Source of the DNA: Stenotrophomonas maltophilia
Lineage (GTDB): Bacteria > Pseudomonadota > Gammaproteobacteria > Xanthomonadales > Xanthomonadaceae
Assembly: GCF_013464485.1 (NCBI RefSeq)
Contig: NZ_RAUX01000005.1
Location: forward strand, 34,184-98,183
DNA length: 64,000 nucleotides
Direction of reading: 5' to 3'
Positions 40,193 to 47,822 of this stretch are shown one piece after another. The position numbers and the translations under genes are program-made. The notes beneath the pieces were generated by a model that was not told the origin of the DNA, ran no database searches, and saw only the letters and a program-made list of their open reading frames with translations. Within the stretch, counting starts at the first letter, position 1, and each line of letters begins with the position of its first letter.

Positions 40193-40801
40193 ATGAAGCG
40201 TTTCATCCTCACTCTCACCATCGCCGCGTTGCTGGCTCCGGGGCTTTCGTTTGCCCAGGACAGCACCCGGCCCGAACCCCAAAAGACCAACAAGCTGCGC
40301 CTGTTCAAGGCCGGCGGGATTGGCTGCGCTGCCGGTGCAGGCATCGCCCTGCTGACCGGCAAGAAAGACAAGGCCCTGACGGTGTGCGCTGCTGGGGCGA
40401 TTGTCGGAGGCATTGCGTCCTATCAAGCCCAGCTCAAGGAGTTCCGCGAACTGGAAGCCGAAGCCAAGGCAGCTGGCCTGGATGCTCAGGTGCATACCAA
40501 GACCGTCGAAACCAAGGACGGCCAGGCCGAAGCCCTGGACAAGCTGGTCATCCGTTACCCGGCCGCTGACATGCAGCCGGTGAGTGCCAAGACCGGCGCC
40601 ACGCTGGACAAGCTGGCCGCGTTGCTCAAGGCGAGCAAAGAAAAGCTGACGGTTGGCTTCAGTGGTGCCGATGCCGCCGTGTGCCAGGTGCCGGTCGTTG
40701 AGCTGGCAAAGCGCGGTGCGCTTCAGAACGCCACGGTCGATGACCAGTGCGGCCGGGGCGATTACGCCATCACGGTTTCGCCGATCCCCGACGTTCGCTA
40801 A
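40193..40801 (+). CDS. Exported glycine-zipper-like protein
   Basis: 202 residues. A signal peptide (MKRFILTLTIAALLAPGLSFA) precedes a Gly/Ala helix (GIGCAAGAGIALLTGKK; GAIVGGIASYQ) and a C-terminal soluble domain (DKLVIRYPAADMQPVSAKTG; VTVSPIPDVR-like end) that may be OmpA-like. Probably envelope-located. It lies between the RHH and TolA-like genes in the transfer block. Confidence 0.65.
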   Translation: MKRFILTLTIAALLAPGLSFAQDSTRPEPQKTNKLRLFKAGGIGCAAGAGIALLTGKKDKALTVCAAGAIVGGIASYQAQLKEFRELEAEAKAAGLDAQVHTKTVETKDGQAEALDKLVIRYPAADMQPVSAKTGATLDKLAALLKASKEKLTVGFSGADAAVCQVPVVELAKRGALQNATVDDQCGRGDYAITVSPIPDVR

Positions 40802-40867
40802 GCCAACCGAGAGCTGGGGGGCGAAAGCCCCCTGGCTCAAATCTTTTTCAAGCGCCTGGGAGGAACC

Positions 40868-42016
40868 ATGACACCCGAAGAACTCATCAAACAACGCAAG
40901 CAGCGCGAGCTGCTCGCCAAAGCAGCACAAGCCAAGACCACCGCCCCCACGGACGCGGAGAAGCTCGTCAGCGATGCGACAAAAGAAAACTTGAAAACCG
41001 CAGGCCGGCTGGCTGCAAGTTTTGGCAAAGCCTTGGCAGACAAAACCAAGCAAGCGGCCTCGGTCGCCGCTGAGAAGGGGCGAGAGGCGCAAGAAGCGTT
41101 GGCCCGGCGTGCGGAAGAGGCCAAGGCGCGCAAGGAAGCCGAAGCCGCAGAGAACGCGCGCCTGGAAGTCGAGCGCGCCCAGGCGTTGGCCGAGCAAGAA
41201 GCGACTGCCCAGCCCGAGCCGCGGGTGGTTGAGCCCGAGCCCGTTCAAACCGATTCCGCTCCCGAAGCGCCCGAGCCGGTTGTTGAGGAGGTGGTTCCCG
41301 AGCCGACAGCAGAACCAGAAGCAGGCCCCGCGCCTGTCATCAAAGAGCCGGTCAGCGCTCCTGCGCCTGCCGTCAGTGAAGCCGTGGACGCAACGCCTGC
41401 CGCTCCAGTGCCGGCCGAGCTGGTGGCCCCGTCTGTTCCGAACCCCGAACCGAGCAAGTCAGCTCAAGCCCCGGCACCGGCCCCCAAGGCGACGTCGACC
41501 CGGGCCCCGGTGAAACCGGAAGCCCTCAAGGCCAATCCGGCCGGTGAGGCGTCGGCGAAGGCCAGCAACAAGAAGGGCTGGCAACTTCTGGCTGGGTCGG
41601 GCGTGGCCGTCCTTGTGCTGGGTGGGGCGTTGGCGTGGTGGACCACTCACCGCTCCAGCGAAACCGTTCCGCTCCAAGACAAACCGGCTGCAGCAGTGAC
41701 TGCCCCGGCCCCCGTCGCCGTGCCAGTTGCTCCGGTTGTATCCGCGCCGCCCCAGGTCGAGGAGCCCAAGCCCGTGACTGCCCCGGTGGAAGAGAAGGCC
41801 GCGGTCGCTGCCCCGGTTGTGGAAGCCCCGGTGCTGGCAGAGCCACCTAAGGCCCAGACCCCGGCAACTGCCCCGGCGTCAAAGCCGGTGCCGGTTTCGA
41901 AACCAGCTGCAAAGCCCAAGCCGGCCCCCAAGCCTGTTGCTAAACCCGAGCCGAAAAACGATTGGCAGGACCAAGCCAACAGCGATATCGACGCGTGGGC
42001 AGAAAAGATCAGGTGA
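40868..42016 (+). CDS. TolA/TonB-like protein with Pro/Ala-rich spans
   Basis: 382 residues. Residues 1-105 are a highly charged helix (AADKTKQAASVAAEKGREAQ-like pattern). A Pro/Glu/Ala-rich region follows. A single TM lies near 238-258 (LLAGSGVAVLVLGGALAWW), then another long Pro/Ala/Val stretch (APVAVPVAPVVSAPP) and a short terminal WQDQANSDIDAWAEKIR. The topology suggests a span across the periplasm, as in TolA, TonB or VirB10-type scaffolds. No VirB10 C-terminal domain is visible. Confidence 0.6.
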   Translation: MTPEELIKQRKQRELLAKAAQAKTTAPTDAEKLVSDATKENLKTAGRLAASFGKALADKTKQAASVAAEKGREAQEALARRAEEAKARKEAEAAENARLEVERAQALAEQEATAQPEPRVVEPEPVQTDSAPEAPEPVVEEVVPEPTAEPEAGPAPVIKEPVSAPAPAVSEAVDATPAAPVPAELVAPSVPNPEPSKSAQAPAPAPKATSTRAPVKPEALKANPAGEASAKASNKKGWQLLAGSGVAVLVLGGALAWWTTHRSSETVPLQDKPAAAVTAPAPVAVPVAPVVSAPPQVEEPKPVTAPVEEKAAVAAPVVEAPVLAEPPKAQTPATAPASKPVPVSKPAAKPKPAPKPVAKPEPKNDWQDQANSDIDAWAEKIR

Positions 42017-42080
42017 GGTGCTTGCGCTTATCGAAAGCCTTGCTAGAAAGAATGTGTATCCATGAAAGATGGGAGGAAAA

Positions 42081-42575
42081 ATGTTTGGGTGGTTGTTTAC
42101 GCAGTATCGAAAGCCCGGAAAGCTCCACTTCGGATCGAAGTGGCTCAACCTGCATGGGCGATTTTTCATTGGTAACCCAGAAAGATTTGGGCTCTCCGAT
42201 TGCCGAGAGAACGTCCTGACCTCGTATTACTACCTGCGGGCGGACCGGAAGATGCCGGTGGCAAACGATGAGGACTTTGATGCCTGGAGGATGGACGCCC
42301 TGCGCGCCAGCCAGGTTCGGCACGCCAGCGAAAAACATGTGTCCAAAGCCGGCTTTCTTGTCACCTCGGCCGCGTGCGTGGCCCTTTGCTTTGGGGCATT
42401 GGTCGTCAACAAAGTGAAAGGAACACGCCCTTCGCCGGCGGCGATCCAACTCGCGCCCTCGTTGTCGTTGAACGAGTGCAAAAAGAAATGGACGAGCGGC
42501 ACCATCACGCCTCAGGAAATCGTGGCGTGTCAGGCGCTATCTCAAACCAACAACAACAACAACGGGAGGCACTGA
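42081..42575 (+). CDS. Single-TM hypothetical protein of the transfer block
   Basis: 164 residues from ATG 42081, chosen for GGGAGGA just upstream; an in-frame ATG 12 bases earlier lacks a site. A soluble N-terminal part (GKLHFGSKWLNLHGRFFIGN) precedes one TM (AGFLVTSAACVALCFGALVV) and a soluble tail with two Cys. It ends three bases before the ATPase start, and its last codons contain the ATPase ribosome site. Confidence 0.6.
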   Translation: MFGWLFTQYRKPGKLHFGSKWLNLHGRFFIGNPERFGLSDCRENVLTSYYYLRADRKMPVANDEDFDAWRMDALRASQVRHASEKHVSKAGFLVTSAACVALCFGALVVNKVKGTRPSPAAIQLAPSLSLNECKKKWTSGTITPQEIVACQALSQTNNNNNGRH

Positions 42576-42577
42576 GC

Positions 42578-45500
42578 ATGTTGCTATCGCTGATGGATTG
42601 GACGGTCGGTATTGGCCGCAAGCTGTTCAAGAAGGACGATCAAGCGTCGAGCACGCTGGAGCAAATCATTCTGGACGGCAATGACCGCTACGAAAACTTG
42701 GTCGGGCGCTTTGACGTGAGCGACCGCGTGAAGAGCCGCGTGCTGGACGTTCCCCCAGAGGATGTAGATATGGCGGTCCAAGCGGGCGCGGTTTTCGACG
42801 AGAAAGAGATGGCACTGGTTGTGCCCGAAGAACTGGATCTGGACCAGTTCCATCCGTGGTGGCCGAAGGTTCCGGAGGATCTGCGCAACACCCAGGCCCG
42901 CATGATCATCACCAAGGAAGGACGTCGTGCCGAAGGCTTCGTGCTGGGGGACGACATGGCGCTGGGCGGCGACAGCACTGCAACCTCGCTGATGTATCTG
43001 GCCTTCCCGCTGATCGGTGCGGTTCAATACTTCTTGGGCTCGCTCATTGGCGCTTTTAGTTACGTGGCGCTGCTGGCCGCGATTCCTTACTTTGTTGCGT
43101 TGAAGCAAGCGGAAGGGATGAAGGAAGCCTTCAAGGGCCTGGCCCTGATGGTGCTGCCCGTGCTGATTGCAACCGCTTCGGCGGCGTTGTCGTCCGCGCT
43201 CCACGTGGACGCGGCCAGCATGGGGCAAGCAGCGGTTGACCCGATGAACACGGGAGCGGGGATGATGGCGGTCGCTGCGGGCTTTGCCAAAATGGCGGGC
43301 ATCGTTCTTCTGATCTTGACCATTCCTGGCCTGCTGTTGTTTGCGGCCTTCCTGAGTGCGGCCTCGCATCCCCACCGGGGCGTGCTGGGGGGGACCGCCG
43401 AGCGCTTCATTCAGTTGATGAAGTGGATGGTGGTGATCTTGGCCCTGGTGGGGATTGGCTCCCTTCTCCCGGACGGGATGGGCGTGGCCGTGGCGTTTGT
43501 GATCGCGGCCATGTATGCCTTGCAGTTCACGGAAGGCAACTTCGTTCAAACGGCCGCTCGCCTCTACCTGCAAAACCTGGACAACAACCTGGCGACCCAG
43601 GGTGCCCTGTCCAAGTCCCACGTGAAGGCCCGCGAGCAGCAGGCTGCCGAAGCGTTGCGCGACAAGACCCCGCTTTTGAAGGTGGGTCGAGCGTCTGGTC
43701 ACCTGAACGACCGCGGCCATGGCTTTGCGCCGGACAAGGGCACGGTGATGATGCTGTCCTGGCGCGACCTGACCCAAGGCCTGATCGTCTACGGGCGTAT
43801 CGGTTCGGGCAAGTCCTTCAGCGTGCTGCGGCCGTTGGCCCGTCGCTATCGCGAGTCCGCATTAGCCGTAGGACTGCGGAATGAACTGAAGGGGAGCGCC
43901 GCGGGCGAGACCGTTCTTGATGCGAAGCGCAGCGGGGGTGGAGCACTCATCCTCGACGCGAAGGACGGCGCGATCATCTCCGATCTGGGCAAGGACGCGT
44001 TTGATATCGTCGTGCGCGCAGGCATGTCGGTGGCCCCCTACGAGGGCCTGGAGCCGGATCAAATCACCAAGGCCCTTCGCGGCGCGACCGGCGGCAAGGT
44101 TGATGAGAAGTCCAAGCTCTGGAGCGATGGCGGCGACGCTTTCCTCTTCCACACCGGCATCATCCTGAAGGCCGCATGCGAGCACGAGCAGGCCTACCGA
44201 GACTTCTGCATCGCCAAGCTGGAAGGGTTGGAGCACGCCCGGTTGATGATGCTGCTGGAGCGGGAGGAGTTGGAGAAGCGTGGCTTGGGGTTGGAAGACC
44301 TGGAAGCGGCGCTGGCTCGCGTGGAAGAGCAAATGGGCACTTACGCGATTGTGGCGGAGGCTTCCCGGAACTGGTTCTACACCCCATTCCACCATGCCAA
44401 GCTGTTGGCGATGGTTGAGCAGGTGGTGCCGACGCCGCGTGGCGGGGAGATTGCCAGCGCTCGCGTGCTGGAGTTGGTGAACTGGTTGGGGTTGGAGCGC
44501 CCGGATACGTCTAGCACTGACGAAGAGCGGGAGGCCTATGCCGCCTACTCCCGGGACTACCACAACCGCTTGGCCACCCGGTCCGAGACCGTCCATCCCG
44601 ACTTGCTGCGTCCCATGTCCCAGCTGCAAAGCTCGCTGGAATGGGCATTGCTGGGCGTTCCTGCAATGCATAAAGAGCAGCGCCAGTCCTTCACGTTGAA
44701 CTCGCGGGGGCTCATCGAAAAACTGCTTCGGGGTGAAAAGCTCCGGACGGCAGATGACATCCCGTGGCATTCCGTCGAACGTGGGGAAGTGGACGTCTCT
44801 CAGGCGCTTTACGGGAAGTTCGTGGGCTTGTTCCTGCCCCCCACCCAGTTCGGCGAAGCGGGCGACATGATGCAGCGGTTGCTCAAGCAGCGTGTCATGA
44901 ACGGCATTCGGGCACGCGGGGCGCACGGCGACAAGTGGCGCGAAATGCTGCCGGGCCAAACCGACGTGCTGCTGATGATGGACGAGGCGCATTTGCTGCT
45001 GACTTCGGACGACGTGCTGCTCTTCAGCACCTCCCGAAGCCTGGGGTTGATGCCGGTGATCGCGGTGCAGGGCCACGACAGCCTTATCAACACCTACGGG
45101 TCGGAGAACGAAGCCGATTTGCTGGCCAACACCATGCAATCGGTCATCGCGCTCAACCACTCGTTTGTCACACGCAACTACTTGATGAAGCGGCTGGGCA
45201 AGGCTCAGTTGACCACCTTCAAGGAGCCGACGCGTGGCATCGATTTCTCGGGTGGCTTGACCAACTTCCGCCACAGCGTTCTCAACGACCCGAACCACCC
45301 CTACGCAGCGGCCTACGAGCAAATGCTGATGCAGGGCGCAGGCCGCTTGAGCGCGCTTCGCGTGGATCCGGCGACGGGGCGCAAATGGCGCGTCGGGGCT
45401 GAAGACACGGTGGGCCAAGAGGAGCTGGCACGGGACATCGACATGCCCACAGGGGGCAAGCGGGAGGTCCTGCCGCTCTTCCTGGAAGAGGAATACCCGG

Positions 45501-45592
45501 CCCTGACCGCTGCACGCGGCAATGCGATTGTCTCGCTCTGCCGGGCAGGCGTGAGCCGCACGGACTTGGCCGAGATGATGCCCAACGACTGA
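42578..45592 (+). CDS. Polytopic FtsK/TraG-like ATPase, 1004 residues
   Basis: The start follows GGGAGGC. Residues 1-140 are soluble. About six TM segments lie at 145-330 (LMYLAFPLIGAVQYFLGSLI; MAGIVLLILTIPGLLLFAAF; MVVILALVGIGSLLPDGMGV). The motor domain has Walker A YGRIGSGKS (405-413) and Walker B VLLMMDEAHLL (D802, E803), with about 390 residues between them. The C-terminal motor part (SRSLGLMPVIAVQGHD; TRNYLMKRLGKAQ) resembles VirD4/TraD coupling proteins. It is much larger than a typical coupling protein and coexists with a TraD-like one, so it may be a second pump or an assembly ATPase specific to this element. Confidence 0.75.
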   Translation: MLLSLMDWTVGIGRKLFKKDDQASSTLEQIILDGNDRYENLVGRFDVSDRVKSRVLDVPPEDVDMAVQAGAVFDEKEMALVVPEELDLDQFHPWWPKVPEDLRNTQARMIITKEGRRAEGFVLGDDMALGGDSTATSLMYLAFPLIGAVQYFLGSLIGAFSYVALLAAIPYFVALKQAEGMKEAFKGLALMVLPVLIATASAALSSALHVDAASMGQAAVDPMNTGAGMMAVAAGFAKMAGIVLLILTIPGLLLFAAFLSAASHPHRGVLGGTAERFIQLMKWMVVILALVGIGSLLPDGMGVAVAFVIAAMYALQFTEGNFVQTAARLYLQNLDNNLATQGALSKSHVKAREQQAAEALRDKTPLLKVGRASGHLNDRGHGFAPDKGTVMMLSWRDLTQGLIVYGRIGSGKSFSVLRPLARRYRESALAVGLRNELKGSAAGETVLDAKRSGGGALILDAKDGAIISDLGKDAFDIVVRAGMSVAPYEGLEPDQITKALRGATGGKVDEKSKLWSDGGDAFLFHTGIILKAACEHEQAYRDFCIAKLEGLEHARLMMLLEREELEKRGLGLEDLEAALARVEEQMGTYAIVAEASRNWFYTPFHHAKLLAMVEQVVPTPRGGEIASARVLELVNWLGLERPDTSSTDEEREAYAAYSRDYHNRLATRSETVHPDLLRPMSQLQSSLEWALLGVPAMHKEQRQSFTLNSRGLIEKLLRGEKLRTADDIPWHSVERGEVDVSQALYGKFVGLFLPPTQFGEAGDMMQRLLKQRVMNGIRARGAHGDKWREMLPGQTDVLLMMDEAHLLLTSDDVLLFSTSRSLGLMPVIAVQGHDSLINTYGSENEADLLANTMQSVIALNHSFVTRNYLMKRLGKAQLTTFKEPTRGIDFSGGLTNFRHSVLNDPNHPYAAAYEQMLMQGAGRLSALRVDPATGRKWRVGAEDTVGQEELARDIDMPTGGKREVLPLFLEEEYPALTAARGNAIVSLCRAGVSRTDLAEMMPND

Positions 45593-45597
45593 GCCCA

Positions 45598-45627
45598 AAA
45601 AGGGCAAGGCAACCCTTGCCCTTTCCC
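45598..45627 (+). terminator. Terminator-like hairpin after the ATPase gene
   Basis: The inverted repeat AAGGGCAAGG/CCTTGCCCTT lies just after the stop and is followed by TCCC rather than a T-run on the plus strand. It may act as a bidirectional or attenuating hairpin. Confidence 0.6.
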
Positions 45628-45677
45628 AAAATCGATCAATGCTGACCCAACCACCCATTTCCTTGAAGGAGGACTTT

Positions 45678-46208
45678 ATGAGTAATACCCACCTCGATGC
45701 CTTGAACGACCTGCTGGGCGCTCGCGATAAACGGCGAGCCAAGCTGGCCGGAGAGCGTCCAAACGACCACCAACCGCAGAAGAAAGCAGCCTTCGACCAG
45801 TCGCTGGCGAAGGACCAGGCCGATATCCAGGAGAAGCAACAAGCCGTGTTGGACTGGGCCAAGCAAGCCAAGCCCGACGAGATCACCGACGCGCGTGAGC
45901 GGTTGCACGCACAGGTGCAGCAGCGCGCTGAAGACGCGCCCAAAGACAAGCACGCCCAAGTGGTGTTCAGCACCGTGGACGAATGGCGACAGAAGCGCCA
46001 GCAGAAGGACGGAGGGCAATCCTTGGGGGAAAACATCCCCATGCTGACTGCGGCCCAGCGGCAGCAAACCATGGGGCCTGGTAAGTTGGGCTACGCGCAC
46101 TACGCCGCCAGCGCGAAGAAGGAAGCGGACTTCATGAAGCGCTATGAGGCGGGCTTCGACTGGGACAAGCACGAGGCCCAAGTCCAGAAGAACATCTACC
46201 GTCAATGA
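45678..46208 (+). CDS. Charged coiled-coil hypothetical protein
   Basis: 176 residues from ATG 45678 with AAGGAGGA upstream. Long helices rich in Gln, Lys and Asp (AKDQADIQEKQQAVLDWAKQ; RERLHAQVQQRAED) and no membrane segment. It lies between the large ATPase and the tiny membrane proteins, and could be a cytosolic partner of the ATPase. Confidence 0.6.
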   Translation: MSNTHLDALNDLLGARDKRRAKLAGERPNDHQPQKKAAFDQSLAKDQADIQEKQQAVLDWAKQAKPDEITDARERLHAQVQQRAEDAPKDKHAQVVFSTVDEWRQKRQQKDGGQSLGENIPMLTAAQRQQTMGPGKLGYAHYAASAKKEADFMKRYEAGFDWDKHEAQVQKNIYRQ

Positions 46209-46232
46209 CGGTCCATTCCCCGTGTCGCATCC

Positions 46233-46256
46233 AGGGCCCTTCGGGGCCCTTTTTGT
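46233..46256 (+). terminator. Terminator after the coiled-coil gene
   Basis: The hairpin AGGGCCCTTCGGGGCCCT is followed by TTTTTG. Confidence 0.85.
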
Positions 46257-46288
46257 TGGGCACGTTCCCTTGTTTGTGAGTGGATCGA

Positions 46289-46457
46289 TCTACCCATAAA
46301 AGCAAACGGAAAAAGCGGCTCAAAGCAAGAAGCGGGGTGGGGGTTGATCATCTGGGGAAGAGAGAAAAAAAGGTTTGACTAAACATCAAAAGTGTCGATC
46401 AATCGAGATTTTTAGGGTTGCCAGTTTTATGGGATGTGGTTGACTGTAATCAGTCAA
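46289..46457 (+). promoter_or_regulatory. Region G: partial cassette with a direct and a palindromic TTGACT site
   Basis: CTACCCATAAAAG at 46290-46302, the A-rich AAAAGCGGCTCAAAGCAAGA piece of the cassette, TTTGACTAAA at 46374-46383, then the inverted repeat TTGACTGTAATCAGTCAA at 46440-46457 just before the next gene. The full palindrome suggests a dimeric regulator recognising TTGACT half-sites. Confidence 0.6.
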
Positions 46458-46478
46458 ACACAACCGGGGGAGGCCCTT

Positions 46479-46601
46479 ATGTATATTTTTGCCGATGCTT
46501 ACGAGTTCGCCGTGGACAACGTGGGGAACCTGCTGATCACCTTGCTTTCGTTTTCGGTGGTGAGCTACGTGGCCGCCAACGTGGCAGGGTTGCTGGCTTG
46601 A
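46479..46601 (+). CDS. 40-residue membrane protein
   Basis: ATG 46479 after GGGGGAGG. It reads MYIFADAYEFAVDNVGNLLI then TLLSFSVVSYVAANVAGLLA, with one hydrophobic helix after a short acidic head. The stop overlaps the next start (TGATG). Size and coupling recall pilin- or coat-like peptides, but no family match can be claimed. Confidence 0.6.
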   Translation: MYIFADAYEFAVDNVGNLLITLLSFSVVSYVAANVAGLLA

Positions 46602-46711
46602 TGGCCTGGTTGAGGGGGGATTTGGAGCAGATGGATCTGCACACCGTTTCGCTTTTCCTACAAACCGGGGTTTTGGTTGGCGCGGCTTTCATCCTCAAGA
46701 TCGCTTGCTGA
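46601..46711 (+). CDS. 36-residue membrane protein
   Basis: The ATG overlaps the previous stop. MAWLRGDLEQMDLHTVSLFL is followed by QTGVLVGAAFILKIAC, with one hydrophobic helix. It is paired with the 40-residue protein and probably inserts in the inner membrane with it. Confidence 0.55.
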   Translation: MAWLRGDLEQMDLHTVSLFLQTGVLVGAAFILKIAC

Positions 46712-46745
46712 TTGCCAAAACCGAAAAAGACGGTATGCAAAGGGG

Positions 46746-47822
46746 ATGGAACCCCAACACGACAATCCAGCAGGCAACCCAGGTGGGGGCGATTTCTTGA
46801 ATCGTCCCCACGAGCCGTTGCTTCATCCCATTCTGCACCCCCTGACGCTGGCCCAGTTCTACGGGAAGCATCACGAGGCCGCCGCGGGCGCCGATGCGCG
46901 GGAAGTGTTGGACCTGGCCACGCGGTTTTGCCGAGAAGCCCAGGTTTCCGGGTTGGACACCCAGACCGACGCGGGCTTTGACTGGGTGCTGACCCCCAGC
47001 CGTTTCTCCAACCGCATTTCCCTGGAGCTGGGGCAGGGCGGCCACGCCGCGTTGCTTCAGGTCGATCCGGACCTGTCCGCTCTCCCGCTCGACGCAGCCA
47101 TCCATGCCGGCGTGCTGGGCCACAAGCCCCTGGCCACCGCTTACGCCTTGCTCCCGGCCGAGCAGCGGGAGGGGCTGTTGAGAGAGCTGAGGGAATCCAT
47201 CGACCAGGTCCAGTCGAACCGTTCCGCAGCGAAGCAGCTCCAGGCCCTCCGAGTCCTGCCTGAACTGCCGGTGCCGTCTCAGCCGCCTCTGGACATCGCC
47301 CAACTGCTCCGGCGGTTTGAGGTCCCCGATGCCCAAGCCCGGTTGGCGGCGGACCACGTCAAGGCGACCTATGGAGAAGCGCTGAACACCATGCATGGTA
47401 GCCAGGTGCTGGCAGCAGCCCATGCGCACGCCCCGCACTTGGGGCTATACGGAGCCCCTTGGCAGACGTGGCTTTGCGAGAACGCAACGACTGGGAACCT
47501 GGAGGGGGTTGAGGCCTGTTTGCGCATGCAGGCCGAGCCCAATGTGCCCGACGCCAACGGCGAGACGCCGCTACACCTCGCCGCGCGCCACGGCCACCCC
47601 GGCATCGTTCGTCGGTTGATTGAGGCCGGCGCGGACCCCGCCTTGGGGAATCCCCGCGGGGAGACCCCCCTGCATGTGGCGGCCCAACACAAACGCGCGC
47701 AGTGCTGCCTGGAGCTCATGGCCGCAGGCGCGGACCCTGGGCAGCTGGACAGCGCCGGCCGCAAACCGGGGGACGTGCATCGGGTGAGGGAGAGGGAGCA
47801 TGGGCAAGCCTTCGGTCTATGA
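46746..47822 (+). CDS. Ankyrin-repeat protein
   Basis: 358 residues from ATG 46746. The N-terminal ~230 residues are unique (AQFYGKHHEAAAGADAREVL). The C-terminal part has two or three ankyrin repeats: NGETPLHLAARHGHPGIVRR then RGETPLHVAAQHKRAQCCLE. It overlaps the TraD-like gene by 23 bases. Ankyrin repeats bind proteins, so it may be an adaptor for the coupling protein or a translocated effector. Confidence 0.75.
   Translation: MEPQHDNPAGNPGGGDFLNRPHEPLLHPILHPLTLAQFYGKHHEAAAGADAREVLDLATRFCREAQVSGLDTQTDAGFDWVLTPSRFSNRISLELGQGGHAALLQVDPDLSALPLDAAIHAGVLGHKPLATAYALLPAEQREGLLRELRESIDQVQSNRSAAKQLQALRVLPELPVPSQPPLDIAQLLRRFEVPDAQARLAADHVKATYGEALNTMHGSQVLAAAHAHAPHLGLYGAPWQTWLCENATTGNLEGVEACLRMQAEPNVPDANGETPLHLAARHGHPGIVRRLIEAGADPALGNPRGETPLHVAAQHKRAQCCLELMAAGADPGQLDSAGRKPGDVHRVREREHGQAFGL

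Noticed and set aside
43862-46072. Minus-strand 736-residue open frame
   Set aside because: Antisense of the large ATPase and the coiled-coil gene; no protein-family pattern.
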